The notes under the pieces are model-generated. The model searched no databases, had not been told where the DNA came from, and saw only the letters and a list, made by a program, of their open reading frames with translations. Position numbers and translations under genes: made by a program. From contig NZ_BNEB01000003.1 in assembly GCF_016860545.1 (NCBI RefSeq), forward strand, positions 558,001-622,000: 64,000 nucleotides of DNA. Reading direction: 5' to 3'. Of the stretch, positions 45,715 to 55,969 are shown one piece after another. Positions within the stretch are counted from its first letter, which is position 1. Every line of letters begins with the position of its first letter. Source of the stretch: Streptomyces asoensis (GTDB taxonomy: Bacteria > Actinomycetota > Actinomycetes > Streptomycetales > Streptomycetaceae).

Positions 45715-47057
45715 CTGCGGGCCAGTCCTTCCAGTACGTCGGCGAGGGCGTGCACCCCGGCCACGCAGTCGTCCTCGGCGGCGAACTCGGCCGGGGAGTG
45801 CGAGACGCCCGTGGGGTTGCGCACGAACAGCATGGCGGTCGGGACGGTCCCGGAGAGGATTCCGGCGTCGTGTCCGGCGCCGGTGCCCAGGACGGGGACC
45901 TTGAGGTCGGTGTCGGTGCCGAGGATCCGGCCGAGTTCGTCCCGCAGGGCATGGTCGAACTCGACGACGGGCGTGAACGACTCGCGTACGACGTCCAGGT
46001 CGATGCCGTGGGCCCCGGCGTACTCGCGGGCGGCCTGCTCGACGCCGGTGACCACGGTGTCCAGGGTGGCCTGGTCGGCGGCCCGCGAGTCGAGCCAGCC
46101 GCGCACCAGGGAGGGGATGGCGTTGACGCCGTTCGGTTCGACGGAGATCTTGCCGAACGTGGCGACGGCGCCCGCGAACCGCGCCTCGCGGCGGGCGGCC
46201 AGCACGGTCTCGGCGTACGGCAGCATGGGGTCGCGCCGGTCCACGAGCCGGGTGGTGCCCGCGTGGTTGGCCTCGCCGCGGAAGTCGAACCGCCAGCGGC
46301 CGTGCGGCCAGATGGCGCTGGCGAGGCCGACCCGGTCCCCGCTCAGGTCGAGCGCACGCCCCTGCTCCACGTGCAGTTCGACGAAGGCGCCGATGCGGGC
46401 GAGCCGCTCCGGGTCCGCGCCGATGGCGTCGGGATCGTGCCCGGCGGCCTCCATGGCCTGCGGGAGGGTGACGCCGTCGCCGTCAGTGAGCCGGTGGGCC
46501 TGCTCCCGGGTGAGCCGGCCCGCGGTGAGCCGGGAGCCGACGCAGGCGAGCCCGAAGCGGGCCCCCTCCTCGTCGCCGAAGTTGACGAGGGCGAGCGGCC
46601 TGCCGAGCGTGACGTCCCGGGCGCGCAGTTCGTCGAGGGCGGCGAAGGAGGACACCACGCCCAGGGGGCCGTCGAAGGCGCCGCCGTCCGGCACGGAGTC
46701 GAGGTGCGACCCGGTGACGACGGCGTCCCCGGCGGCCGGGTCGCCGAGCCACGCCCACTGATTGCCGTTGCGGTCGACCTCGTACGTCAGGCCGCGTGCC
46801 TCGGCCTGGGTCCGGAACCAGGCGCGGCAGTCGGTGTCGGCGGCGGTCCAGGCGTAGCGGCGGTAGCCGCCGGAGTCGGCGTGCCGGCCGATGGGCGAAA
46901 GCTCGCGCCACATGTCCTGGAAGGACGCGCGGGCCGCCGCCGGGCGGGGGCCCGCGGCCGCCGGCCGGCGGTCACCGCGCGGGGCGGTGGGGTCCGGCAC
47001 CGAGAGCTCGTCCCGCACCGGCCGCGCGCCGCCCCGCTCGTCTCCCGGAAGGGTCAC
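45711..47057 (-). CDS. M20-family amidohydrolase (allantoate amidohydrolase-like), candidate formylglutamate hydrolase
   Basis: The 448-residue M20/M28-fold metal hydrolase has [40 protein letters not shown] and [10 protein letters not shown]. Together these supply the two-metal site and the catalytic Glu of allantoate amidohydrolase and N-carbamoyl amino-acid hydrolases. It sits between hutU and hutF with 4-bp overlaps at both ends. No classical hutG is present in the window. I infer that it removes formate from N-formylglutamate in this operon; allantoate hydrolysis is the alternative. A ~40-residue Pro/Arg-rich extension precedes the domain, so the start may be further in. Confidence 0.85.
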   Translation of the reverse strand: MTLPGDERGGARPVRDELSVPDPTAPRGDRRPAAAGPRPAAARASFQDMWRELSPIGRHADSGGYRRYAWTAADTDCRAWFRTQAEARGLTYEVDRNGNQWAWLGDPAAGDAVVTGSHLDSVPDGGAFDGPLGVVSSFAALDELRARDVTLGRPLALVNFGDEEGARFGLACVGSRLTAGRLTREQAHRLTDGDGVTLPQAMEAAGHDPDAIGADPERLARIGAFVELHVEQGRALDLSGDRVGLASAIWPHGRWRFDFRGEANHAGTTRLVDRRDPMLPYAETVLAARREARFAGAVATFGKISVEPNGVNAIPSLVRGWLDSRAADQATLDTVVTGVEQAAREYAGAHGIDLDVVRESFTPVVEFDHALRDELGRILGTDTDLKVPVLGTGAGHDAGILSGTVPTAMLFVRNPTGVSHSPAEFAAEDDCVAGVHALADVLEGLARR

Positions 47058-48718
47058 GCGTCGTCACCCTCGCGCATCGGGACCCGGACACCGCGTTCGT
47101 CGGCGACGGACTCGGCGATGTCGTACCCGGCGTCCACGTGCCGGATGACACCCATGCCGGGGTCGTTGGTGAGGACGCGGCGGATCTTCTCCCCGGCGAG
47201 CGCGGTGCCGTCGGCGACGGTGACCTGGCCGGCGTGGATGGAGCGGCCCATGCCGACGCCGCCGCCGTGGTGGATCGACACCCAGGACGCCCCGGAGGCC
47301 ACGTTGACCATGGCGTTCAGCAGGGGCCAGTCGGCGATCGCGTCGGAGCCGTCGAGCATGGCCTCGGTCTCGCGGTACGGGGAGGCGACGGAACCGCAGT
47401 CGAGGTGGTCGCGGCCGATGGCGAGGGGGGCCGCCAGCTCGCCCGACGCCACCATGTCGTTGAAGCGCTCGCCGGCCTTGTCGCGCTCGCCGTAGCCGAG
47501 CCAGCAGATGCGGGCGGGCAGTCCCTGGAAGTGGACGCGCTCACCGGCCAGCTTGATCCAGCGGTGCAGCGACTCGTTCTCCGGGAAGAGGTCGAGGATC
47601 GCCTTGTCCGTCTTGTGGATGTCGGAGGCCTCACCGGACAGGGCGGCCCAGCGGAAGGGGCCCTTGCCCTCGGAGAAGAGCGGGCGGATGTAGGCGGGGA
47701 CGAACCCGGGGAAAGCGAACGCCCGGTCGTATCCGGCCAGTTGGGCCTCGCCGCGGATGGAGTTGCCGTAGTCGAAGACCTCGGCGCCGGCGTCCAGGAA
47801 GCCGACCATCGCCTCGACGTGCTTCGCCATCGACTCGCGGGCCCGGGTGGTGAACCCGGCCGGGTCCTTCGCCGCCGCGTCGGCCATGTCCTCGAAGGCG
47901 ATCCCGGTCGGCAGGTAAGCCAGGGGGTCGTGGGCCGAGGTCTGGTCGGTGACGATGTCGATCGGGGCGCCCATCGCGAGCAGCTGCGGGACCAGCTCGG
48001 CCGCGTTGCCGAGGACGCCGATGGAGAGCGGCCTGCGCTGGTCGCGGGCCTCGACGGCCAGCTGGAGGGCGTGGTCGAGGTTGTCGGCCTTCACGTCCAG
48101 GTAGCGGTGCTCGATACGGCGGTCGATGGCGCGCGGGTCGCAGTCGACGCAGATCGCGACGCCGTCGTTCATCGTCACGGCGAGGGGCTGGGCACCGCCC
48201 ATGCCGCCGAGTCCCGCGGTGAGGGTGATCGTGCCGGCGAGGGTGCCGCCGAACTTCTTCGCGGCGACGGCGGCGAAGGTCTCGTAGGTGCCCTGGAGGA
48301 TGCCCTGGGTGCCGATGTAGATCCACGAACCGGCCGTCATCTGGCCGTACATGGTGAGACCGAGCTGCTCCAGGCGGCGGAACTCCTCCCAGTTGGCCCA
48401 GTCGCCGACGAGGTTGGAGTTGGCGATGAGGACGCGCGGGGCCCACTCGTGGGTCTGCATCACGCCGACCGGGCGGCCCGACTGGACGAGCATGGTCTCG
48501 TCCTGCCTGAGGGTGCGCAGGGTGCGGACCATCGCGTCGAAGGAGCGCCAGTCACGGGCCGCCTTGCCGGTGCCGCCGTAGACGACGAGCTTGTCGGGGT
48601 GTTCGGCGACCTCGGGGTCGAGGTTGTTCTGGAGCATCCGCAGGGCGGCTTCCTGCTGCCATCCCAGGGCGCTCAGTTCCGTACCGCGTGGCGCTCGTAC
48701 GGGGCGGGGTCCTGACAT
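47054..48718 (-). CDS. hutU: urocanate hydratase (urocanase, HutU)
   Basis: The 554-residue protein is full length for the family. It shows [11 protein letters not shown] near the start, [13 protein letters not shown], and the NAD-binding [13 protein letters not shown] region. It hydrates urocanate to imidazolonepropionate using tightly bound NAD as electrophile. It heads the hutU-M20-hutF-hutI operon. AAGGAGG lies just before the ATG and a good promoter with an overlapping inverted repeat is found upstream. Histidase (hutH) is not in the window and must be encoded elsewhere. Confidence 0.97.
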   Translation of the reverse strand: MSGPRPVRAPRGTELSALGWQQEAALRMLQNNLDPEVAEHPDKLVVYGGTGKAARDWRSFDAMVRTLRTLRQDETMLVQSGRPVGVMQTHEWAPRVLIANSNLVGDWANWEEFRRLEQLGLTMYGQMTAGSWIYIGTQGILQGTYETFAAVAAKKFGGTLAGTITLTAGLGGMGGAQPLAVTMNDGVAICVDCDPRAIDRRIEHRYLDVKADNLDHALQLAVEARDQRRPLSIGVLGNAAELVPQLLAMGAPIDIVTDQTSAHDPLAYLPTGIAFEDMADAAAKDPAGFTTRARESMAKHVEAMVGFLDAGAEVFDYGNSIRGEAQLAGYDRAFAFPGFVPAYIRPLFSEGKGPFRWAALSGEASDIHKTDKAILDLFPENESLHRWIKLAGERVHFQGLPARICWLGYGERDKAGERFNDMVASGELAAPLAIGRDHLDCGSVASPYRETEAMLDGSDAIADWPLLNAMVNVASGASWVSIHHGGGVGMGRSIHAGQVTVADGTALAGEKIRRVLTNDPGMGVIRHVDAGYDIAESVADERGVRVPMREGDDA

Positions 48719-48764
48719 GGTCTGCCTCCTTGCGGACGGGTGATCCCGACGATGTTCCTCTTGT

Positions 48765-48800
48765 TATTCACATCCTGACCCGATGAATAGAACTAGTCAA
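48765..48800 (-). promoter_or_regulatory. hutU promoter overlapped by a TATTCA-N13-TGAATA operator
   Basis: On the minus strand TTGACT (48795-48800), 17 nt, CAGGAT (48772-48777) match the vegetative promoter consensus. TATTCA (48784-48789) and TGAATA (48765-48770) form an inverted repeat around the -10. A repressor bound there would block the promoter, consistent with histidine- or urocanate-inducible control. Confidence 0.6.
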
Positions 48801-48897
48801 TACGCCGGGCGCCCACGAGCGGGGAGTGGCCGGTAGTGGACGCCCCGTGCAGCCGGGGCGGAGGCAGGGCCGGGAGCGCGGACCCGGAGCCGACGGA

Positions 48898-48933
48898 CAG
48901 CGGGGCAGCGGGGCAGCGGGGCAGCGGGGCAGC
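48898..48933. repeat. 8-bp microsatellite CAGCGGGG, about 4.5 copies
   Basis: Perfect copies lie in the 489-bp gene-free stretch between hutU and the Roadblock operon (48719-49207). Apart from the hutU promoter nothing else clear is seen there. Confidence 0.85.
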
Positions 48934-49207
48934 ATCAGGCGTGGCGGGGCCGGACAGGGGGCGCGCGGGTTGCGTTCACCACCCCTCGCACCACCGCACG
49001 CCGTTGACATGCGCCGGTGGGCCCGTGTTGAACGGGGAGGGAGGGGCAGCCGGGACGCCGGAAGGGGCCGGGACGGGGACAGCCGACCCACCTTAGTCTC
49101 CTCGCCGCATGTTCCGCCGGAAAATGCCAGAAGACTCATCCTTCCCGCATACGTTGCGTAGCGTCTCCATCACTCAGCCGAACGGCAGGCGGGAGGGGAG
49201 CCCAACG

Positions 49208-49687
49208 ATGCCCGGAATCGACGAGTGTCTACTGGAGGCCATGCGGCTGCCCGGTGCCAGGGGCGCCGCGCTGGTCGACTGGACGAGCGGGCTGGCCCTG
49301 GGCTCGGTCGGGGAGTTCCCCGGCGGCGACCACGAGGCGGCGGCCGCCGAGGCCGCGGAGGTCGCCCGGCTGACGGCGGAACAGCGTGCGTTCAGCCCCG
49401 ACGGCTACGGCGGTGCCGAGGGCTACGGCGGCCCCGGCGGACCCGTCGGCGACGGGACGCAGCCCTCGGCCCCCGGGACCGCGGCCGGGCCCGGGTCCGG
49501 GGCCGCCGATCCCCCGGTCGAGGACCTGATCATCAGCAACCGCGACAGCTACCACGTGCTGCGCTTCGTACCGACCTCCTTCGACAGCAGCGTGTTCCTG
49601 CACGTGTGGCTGGGCCGGCCGGACGGCAACCTCGCGCTGGCCCGGATCCGGCTGGGCGAGATGGCCGGACGGCTGGTGCTGGGGTGA
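49208..49687 (+). CDS. Roadblock/LC7-like protein with Gly-rich insertion
   Basis: The 159-residue protein aligns at both ends with the fourth gene of the operon: ECLLEAMRLPGARGAALVDWTSGLALG here, ECLASIEGATGVALVDYTSGMALG there. VEDLIISNRDSYHVLRFV and NLALARIRL are also shared. Between them lies a ~55-residue Gly/Pro/Ala-rich insertion (about 65-110). Roadblock/LC7 proteins regulate small GTPases such as MglA. GGGAGGGGAG precedes the ATG. It is translationally coupled to the next gene (GTGA overlap). Confidence 0.75.
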   Translation: MPGIDECLLEAMRLPGARGAALVDWTSGLALGSVGEFPGGDHEAAAAEAAEVARLTAEQRAFSPDGYGGAEGYGGPGGPVGDGTQPSAPGTAAGPGSGAADPPVEDLIISNRDSYHVLRFVPTSFDSSVFLHVWLGRPDGNLALARIRLGEMAGRLVLG

Positions 49688-50580
49688 CCGCGGTGAGAAC
49701 GCCCCCCCAGGGGACGACCCCGCCGCCCCGGCTGCCCGTCCGGGAGAAGTCGGCGCCCCGGGAGCGCGGCGGCGGCCTGTCGCCGATGCTGACCCGGCTC
49801 GCCGCCGAACGGGCCACCGGCGTCCTGGAGCGCGAGCGCGGTTCGCTGTATCTCGCCGAGGGCCGGGTGGTGCACGCCGAGAGCCCGTTCGCCCCGGGCC
49901 TCGACGTGCTCCTCCTGGCCCACGGCACCCTCGCGTCCGCCGTCTGGCAGGACGCGGTCGACCGGGCCGACGAGGAGTACGGCGCCGCCCGCCTCCTGCT
50001 CGACGCAGGCCGCGTGCCGCGGGGTGCGCTGGAGCTGTGCCACCTGGAGGCCGTGTACGACGCGGCCTACTTCGCGCTCACCCCCAGCAGCACCCCGGGC
50101 CACTTCCGCTACGGCGCCGGGCACTGGCTGGGCGCGCTGCGGCCGGTCCCGGTCGAGGCGGTGGAGCGCGAGACGCTGCGCCGGCGCGAACTTCTGAACC
50201 GGCTGTGGCCCGACCCGCTGACGGACGGGGCGCCGCTGCGGCGCTCCGAGACCACCGCCGCACCCACCCCGACCGCCCGGCAGAGCGCGGTACTGGCCCT
50301 GGCGGACGGCGTGCGCACCGCCTCGGACATCGCGCGGGAGCTGGGCCGGCAGGCCTTCCACACGCTGGTGGACGTGCGACGGCTGGCGGCGGCGGGCCTG
50401 CTGACCGGCCTCTTCCCGCCGCCCCGGCCGCACCGGCGGCCGCCCGGGCCCCCGGTCCACCCCGGTCCGACCGCGGGCCCCGCGGCCCCGGACCCGGCAC
50501 CGGGCATCACCCTGCCCCGTGTCAACGACCCCGACATCACCCTGCTGAAGAGGCTCAGGGATGCGCTGGAGGCCCTTTGA
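49684..50580 (+). CDS. DUF4388-like (PATAN-type) protein with C-terminal winged helix
   Basis: The 298-residue protein has a DUF4388-like start (MLTRLAAERATGVLERERG, SLYLAEGRVVHAESP, about 36-70). Such domains occur in bacterial signalling proteins. The middle is helical, and ARQSAVLALADGVRTASDIARELGRQAFHTLVDVRRLAAAGLL (about 195-237, split by turns) looks like a winged helix. A Pro-rich linker and a short C-terminal helix DITLLKRLRDALEAL end it. The GTG overlaps the first gene; another GTG three codons on is possible. Assignment is by eye and moderately sure. It may link the Roadblock proteins to DNA or a partner. Confidence 0.68.
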   Translation: MTAVRTPPQGTTPPPRLPVREKSAPRERGGGLSPMLTRLAAERATGVLERERGSLYLAEGRVVHAESPFAPGLDVLLLAHGTLASAVWQDAVDRADEEYGAARLLLDAGRVPRGALELCHLEAVYDAAYFALTPSSTPGHFRYGAGHWLGALRPVPVEAVERETLRRRELLNRLWPDPLTDGAPLRRSETTAAPTPTARQSAVLALADGVRTASDIARELGRQAFHTLVDVRRLAAAGLLTGLFPPPRPHRRPPGPPVHPGPTAGPAAPDPAPGITLPRVNDPDITLLKRLRDALEAL

Positions 50581-50614
50581 ACGGCAGCGACCGCGCGCCG
50601 AGAGGAGCGAGCTG

Positions 50615-51154
50615 ATGGTCTCCGAGCCCGAGATACTCGACGAACTGCGGCGGCTGCGGGCCCGGGTGCCCCAGTTGACCGGCGCGCTGACGGCGGGGGT
50701 GGACGGTCTCGTCCTCGCCCACGACACACCCGGTGTGGAACCGGAGGTGGTGGCCGCGCTGACGGCCGCCGCCCTCGGGGTCGCGGTGCGGATGGCGGAC
50801 ACCACGGGCCAGGGGGACTTCCGCGAACTGCTCGTGCGCGGTGTCCACGGCTACGTGGCCACCTACGCGGCCGGCGAGAGCGCGGTCCTGACCCTGCTCG
50901 CGCAGGACCGCGTCAACGTCGGCCGGCTGCATCTGGAGGGCCGCCGGGCCGGGGCCCGCATCGGGGAGCTCGTCGACGCGTGGGAGGTGCGGGCGCGGGA
51001 GGCGAGGACGGCCTCCGCGGACGCGTCGGCCAGGGCGCCGGCGAAGACCCCCGCGAAGCCGCCCGTGCGCACGCCCGCCAAGCCACCTGTCGTACGGACC
51101 AGATCGGCGCGCGGGTCGGCGACGACCAGCGCGCGTACCACCTCGGATAGTTGA
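50615..51154 (+). CDS. Roadblock/LC7 domain protein with Lys/Pro/Ala-rich tail
   Basis: The 179-residue protein has one Roadblock domain (about 8-125): LTGALTAGVDGLVLAHDTPG, AALTAAALGVAVRMADTTGQGDFRELL split over two helices, then SAVLTLLAQDRVNVGRLHLE. A repetitive AKTPAKPPVRTPAKPPV tail (about 140-160) follows that is basic and probably disordered. ATG 50615 is chosen for AGAGGAG 6-9 nt before it. It lies 34 bp after the preceding stop. In Streptomyces conservons such proteins sit beside a GTPase and a kinase, neither of which is present here. Confidence 0.78.
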   Translation: MVSEPEILDELRRLRARVPQLTGALTAGVDGLVLAHDTPGVEPEVVAALTAAALGVAVRMADTTGQGDFRELLVRGVHGYVATYAAGESAVLTLLAQDRVNVGRLHLEGRRAGARIGELVDAWEVRAREARTASADASARAPAKTPAKPPVRTPAKPPVVRTRSARGSATTSARTTSDS

Positions 51155-51175
51155 GAAGGAACCAGGAGCACAGTC

Positions 51176-51550
51176 ATGGCCAACACCGAAACCACCCTGA
51201 AGGAATGTCTCGCCTCGATCGAGGGCGCGACCGGAGTGGCGCTCGTCGATTACACCAGCGGCATGGCGCTGGGCACGCTGGGCGGCAGCAAGACGTTCGA
51301 CCTGAACGTCGCCGCCGCCGGCAACACCGACGTGGTGCGCGCCAAGATGCGCACCATGGAGCACCTCGGGCTCAAGGGCCAGATCGAGGACATCCTGATC
51401 ACCCTGGCCGACCAGTACCACCTGATCCGGCTGATCAGCGGCCGCGGCGGCAACGGGCTCTTCATGTACCTGGTGCTCGACGCCAAGCGGGCCAACCTGG
51501 CGATGGCCCGCCACCAGCTGAAGAAGATCGAGGAGGACCTCGAGGTGTGA
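51176..51550 (+). CDS. Roadblock/LC7-like protein
   Basis: The 124-residue protein is a compact alpha/beta domain: ECLASIEGATGVALVDYTSGMALGTLGG, VVRAKMRTMEHLGLKGQIEDILITLADQYHLIRL and FMYLVLDAKRANLAMARHQLKKIEEDLEV, each interrupted by turns. It is the best conserved member of the four-gene set and the likely core subunit, capable of dimerising with the other two. GAAGGAACC precedes the ATG. It is followed at once by a terminator, closing the operon. No catalytic residues are expected for this fold. Confidence 0.8.
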   Translation: MANTETTLKECLASIEGATGVALVDYTSGMALGTLGGSKTFDLNVAAAGNTDVVRAKMRTMEHLGLKGQIEDILITLADQYHLIRLISGRGGNGLFMYLVLDAKRANLAMARHQLKKIEEDLEV

Positions 51551-51585
51551 CCGGCCCCGCGGCCCGGCCGCACGGCCGCCGCGCT

Positions 51586-51615
51586 CGGACCCGACCGGCT
51601 CACCGGTCGGGTCCG
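51586..51615 (+). terminator. terminator of the Roadblock operon, perfect 13-bp stem
   Basis: CGGACCCGACCGG (51586-51598) pairs with CCGGTCGGGTCCG (51603-51615) around a CTCA loop. It can also serve the convergent minus-strand gene. Confidence 0.9.
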
Positions 51616-51654
51616 GTCCGTTTCCAGGGGGGCACGGCCGGGGCGGGACCCGCC

Positions 51655-52239
51655 CTAGACGAGCGCCGCGGTACGGCGGCGCGATCCGCCCGGCGCCGCG
51701 TCGCCGGCCGCGATGCCGGTGCTGCGGTACGCCTTGACGGCCTTGCCGGCCGGGCGTCCGCCGCGCCGGTCCAGCCAGTCGACGCGCACCCAGAGCAGCG
51801 CGTCCTCGGCCCGTTCGAGGCGCCCGAGCCAGGCGGCCTTCAGCCGCAGTCCGGTGCCGCAGCCGGCGAGCAGCAGGCCGGCCGCCGCGGGCACCGCGAA
51901 GGAGCTGCCGAGCGCGGCCGCGAAGGCGAGCAGCAGCCACCAGCGGTGACCGCGCCGCCAGGTGCGCACGGTCACGCCCCGGTCCTGGAGCACGTCGTGC
52001 TTGCCGGCCCGGGCGGCGCCCCGGCCGAGCGCGGTCAGCCGCCGGCGCCCGCGCGTCGCCACCACGGCGACGGCGACGACGAACAGCGCGGCCCCGGCGA
52101 GCACGCCGATCCGCCGCCCGGTGAGGCCGGGCACCAGCACCCCGACACCCGCCGCGAACACCCCGCACCACCACAACGGCGCGGCTCCGGCCCGTACGAC
52201 GACGGCCACCCGAGCCAGTCCCTGCCCTCCGCGCGCCAC
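51655..52239 (-). CDS. membrane protein of unknown function
   Basis: The 194-residue basic protein has hydrophobic segments at about 12-30, 36-58 and 100-130, giving three or four TM helices separated by Arg-rich loops (ATRGRRRLTALGRGAARAG). The C-terminal ~60 residues are soluble and positively charged. No family was recognised. GTG 52239 was chosen because AGGAGG lies about 6 nt before it; the frame is open nine codons further. It is encoded on the same strand as, and downstream of, the RpiR-type regulator. Confidence 0.65.
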   Translation of the reverse strand: MARGGQGLARVAVVVRAGAAPLWWCGVFAAGVGVLVPGLTGRRIGVLAGAALFVVAVAVVATRGRRRLTALGRGAARAGKHDVLQDRGVTVRTWRRGHRWWLLLAFAAALGSSFAVPAAAGLLLAGCGTGLRLKAAWLGRLERAEDALLWVRVDWLDRRGGRPAGKAVKAYRSTGIAAGDAAPGGSRRRTAALV

Positions 52240-52336
52240 GTCCGCCTCCTGGTCTCTCCGGCACAATTCCGTGGCCGTTCAGACTAGTGAGCGAACGTGA
52301 GACAAGTCTGAGAGAAAGCGCGGAAGGCAGCCGCGG

Positions 52337-53263
52337 CTAGTCGACGAAGAGCGCCCGTGCCGCGGCCCGCGCGTCGAACTCCTCCAGCCGGCCCTGCGCG
52401 TCGGGCAGGTCGTCGCACATCGCCTCCAGCAGCACCCGCCCCAGCAGCATCGGCGCACAGGCCGTGTCGAAGGCGAGGCCGGTGCCGACGGCGGCCGGCA
52501 GCAGCAGGTCGGAGACCTTGGCGACCGGCGCGAAGGCGGAGTCGGCGACCGTCACCACGCTCAGGCCCGCCTCCCGGGCGTAGGCGAGGGTGTCGACGAC
52601 CTCGCGCGGATGCCGGGGCAGCGCGAAGCAGAGCAGGGCCGAGGCGCCCGCCCGGACGGCGGCGTCGATCCGGTCCTGGATCATGGTGCCGCCCTCGTTC
52701 AGCAGCCGGACGTCCGGGTGGACCTTGGCGGCGAAGTACGCGAACCCGTACGCCTGGGAGGCGGCGGCCCGCAGTCCGAGCACGGGCAGCGGGCGCGAGG
52801 CCGCCAGCAGCCGGCCCGCCCGCTGCACCGGCCGGGGGTCGGCGAGGAGTTCGGCGAGGTGCCGCAGGTTCTCGATCTCGGCCTCGACGGCCTGCTGGTA
52901 CTCGTTGTACGAGGCCGAGCCCGCCGTCTGTTCGGCGGGGGCCACCTCGCGCAGGTGCTTGCGCAGGGCGGGGTAGCCGTCGAAGCCGAGGGCGACCGCG
53001 AAGCGCGTCACGGACGGCTGGCTGACGCCCGCGAGCTCGGCCAGCTCCACGCTGGACAGGAACGGCACGTCGGAGGCGCGGCGCACCATGCTGTGCGCGA
53101 TGCGCCGCTGGGTCGGTGTCAGGCGGTGCCCCTCGAAGAGCGCCTGCAACCGGGCGGCGGGACTGTCCGGCGCACCGGCGCCCGGCGGGTCGGCGTCCCC
53201 CGCGCCGGCGTCCGGCAGTCCCGCCCCCGGTACTGCGCCGCCGGTCCCCGTCTCCGCGCCCAT
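52337..53263 (-). CDS. MurR/RpiR family transcriptional regulator with SIS domain
   Basis: The 308-residue protein has an N-terminal HTH_6 domain after a ~40-residue Gly/Ala/Pro-rich lead: LTPTQRRIAHSMV and LAELAGVSQPSVTRFAVALG. A SIS phosphosugar-binding domain follows (about 150-290, VLGLRAAASQAYGFAYFAAK). Family members sense phosphosugars or related ligands and control sugar or amino-acid genes. ATG 53263 was chosen for GGAGGGGGAG upstream; an open frame runs 50 codons further without support. An 18-bp near-palindrome at 53426 probably mediates autoregulation. Targets are unknown; the hut operon is one possibility. Confidence 0.88.
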   Translation of the reverse strand: MGAETGTGGAVPGAGLPDAGAGDADPPGAGAPDSPAARLQALFEGHRLTPTQRRIAHSMVRRASDVPFLSSVELAELAGVSQPSVTRFAVALGFDGYPALRKHLREVAPAEQTAGSASYNEYQQAVEAEIENLRHLAELLADPRPVQRAGRLLAASRPLPVLGLRAAASQAYGFAYFAAKVHPDVRLLNEGGTMIQDRIDAAVRAGASALLCFALPRHPREVVDTLAYAREAGLSVVTVADSAFAPVAKVSDLLLPAAVGTGLAFDTACAPMLLGRVLLEAMCDDLPDAQGRLEEFDARAAARALFVD

Positions 53264-53425
53264 GCCCCGCTCCCCCTCCAGATCTCCGTGAAACCGGTCC
53301 GGCAGTGCGGCCGCCGCGCGCACGTCGTCCGTGCGCGGCGGCCGGGCCGTCCCGCGTCGAGCGCCGCCTCGGCCGGGTCCGGCGGCCTTCCCGGCCCCCG
53401 ACCGGCTATTCATCTACCGAGAACT

Positions 53426-53443
53426 CTGCATGACGTCATACAG
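53426..53443. promoter_or_regulatory. 18-bp near-palindrome, likely RpiR operator
   Basis: CTGCATGACGTCATACAG is symmetric at 16 of 18 positions. Its ATGACG half can serve as -35 for the minus-strand RpiR gene, with TAGATG 17 nt on as -10. A bound repressor would therefore block that promoter. The rest of 53264-53573 shows nothing further except the -10 box of the divergent gene. Confidence 0.55.
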
Positions 53444-53573
53444 CCGGGCAAGGGACGCCCCGCGATCGAACGCGTGATCCAGCGGAACGGACCGGCGAAG
53501 CGGGCCGGCCCCACCGCGGACACGGGGGTTACCCCCAGTGCGGTGGGCCTCCCCGCTCCCTAGCCTGGTCCTC

Positions 53574-54020
53574 ATGACGGGACGGGAGACCATCATGGAA
53601 GCGCGGGACACTGACCTGAAGAAGGACCTCGACGCCACCTTGCAGACCCGCAGGGAACTGGGCGAGGAGTACGAGTCCGCGCTGGTGGACTCGTTCCTGG
53701 AGAAGGTCGACCAGCGCATCGACGGCGCGGTCGAGCGGCGGGTGCGGCGGCAGTTCGCCGAGCAGCAGATGGTGGCCGCCCGCGACGCCCGTTCGCCCGG
53801 GGCGACGGACTCCTGGGGCGAGCGCTTCGGCTTCGGGATCGTCTCGCTGGTGCTGGCCGTCCCGCTGTCCGCGATCGGCGCGGGCACGGCACACCTGCCG
53901 GGCCTGATCGTCTCCTGGGTGGGCATCGTCGGCGTCAACGCGGTCCAGGCCGCCCGTTCCCACCCCGGCCTCTTCGGCACCCGCCGCCGAGCCTCGAAGG
54001 ACGGCGACTGGCAGGAGTGA
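53574..54020 (+). CDS. small membrane protein of unknown function
   Basis: The 148-residue protein has a charged helical N-terminal half (about 8-75, LDATLQTRRELGEEYESALV, probably coiled) and two TM helices (about 86-106 and 108-126). A short basic tail ends it. It is of a type common in actinobacteria, but I know no assigned function. TAGCCT stands exactly 7 nt before ATG 53574, so a leaderless start is likely. ATG 53595, with GGGAG 6 nt upstream, is the alternative and would shorten it by seven residues. Confidence 0.72.
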   Translation: MTGRETIMEARDTDLKKDLDATLQTRRELGEEYESALVDSFLEKVDQRIDGAVERRVRRQFAEQQMVAARDARSPGATDSWGERFGFGIVSLVLAVPLSAIGAGTAHLPGLIVSWVGIVGVNAVQAARSHPGLFGTRRRASKDGDWQE

Positions 54021-54315
54021 GACCCGCCGCGCCGGACGCCCCGTGACGGCGTCCGCGCGCGGGGAAGCTTGCGCGGGGACCGCCGCACCCCCGTTACCGG
54101 GGGGCGGGACGACGGCGGTCCCCGCGAGGGACGCGTGCCGGGTCAGGCCGGGCTGGCGCGTCCGAGGCGTCGTGGGAGGTCCGGGAGCCGCTCCGGAGGT
54201 CCGTGACGCCGTTTCGTTGCCGGCCTGGCGGGGAGCCGCTCCCGCCCTGCCGACACCCACAAATATGCCGGACGCGTGTTAACCGGGTGCTGCGTACACG
54301 TGACACGCTCGTACC

Positions 54316-54328
54316 ACTTCCGCGAAGT
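54316..54328. promoter_or_regulatory. short inverted repeat ACTTC-CGC-GAAGT
   Basis: It lies in the 399-bp gene-free stretch 54021-54419 between convergent genes. A second ACCACTTC follows at 54331. No function is evident and nothing else was recognised in the stretch. Confidence 0.25.
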
Positions 54329-54419
54329 CCACCACTTCGGTAGGCAAACGGAAGTTCAGCGCCCGAGGGGGCCGTTCACCGCAGGTTTCCCCGTGGGTGC
54401 GGCCCCCGTCGCCCTGATG

Positions 54420-55808
<1,389 letters not shown>

Positions 55809-55969
55809 CGTTGTCTCCGGTTGCTTGCAAAAACAGTGGTCGTAGTGGTTACGCCAGGGTACGGCCCGGGCAGCGGCCGGGGCGGCACGTTCACTCCCGG
55901 TGGAGATTGACCGACGGTGCGTACGGGGCAAGGAGTGGGTGTACGGACACGAGGAGGTGGCGTCGAGGC

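Noticed and set aside
48898..48933. CRISPR-like or iteron repeat between hutU and the Roadblock operon
   Set aside because: It is a perfect 8-bp microsatellite without spacers.
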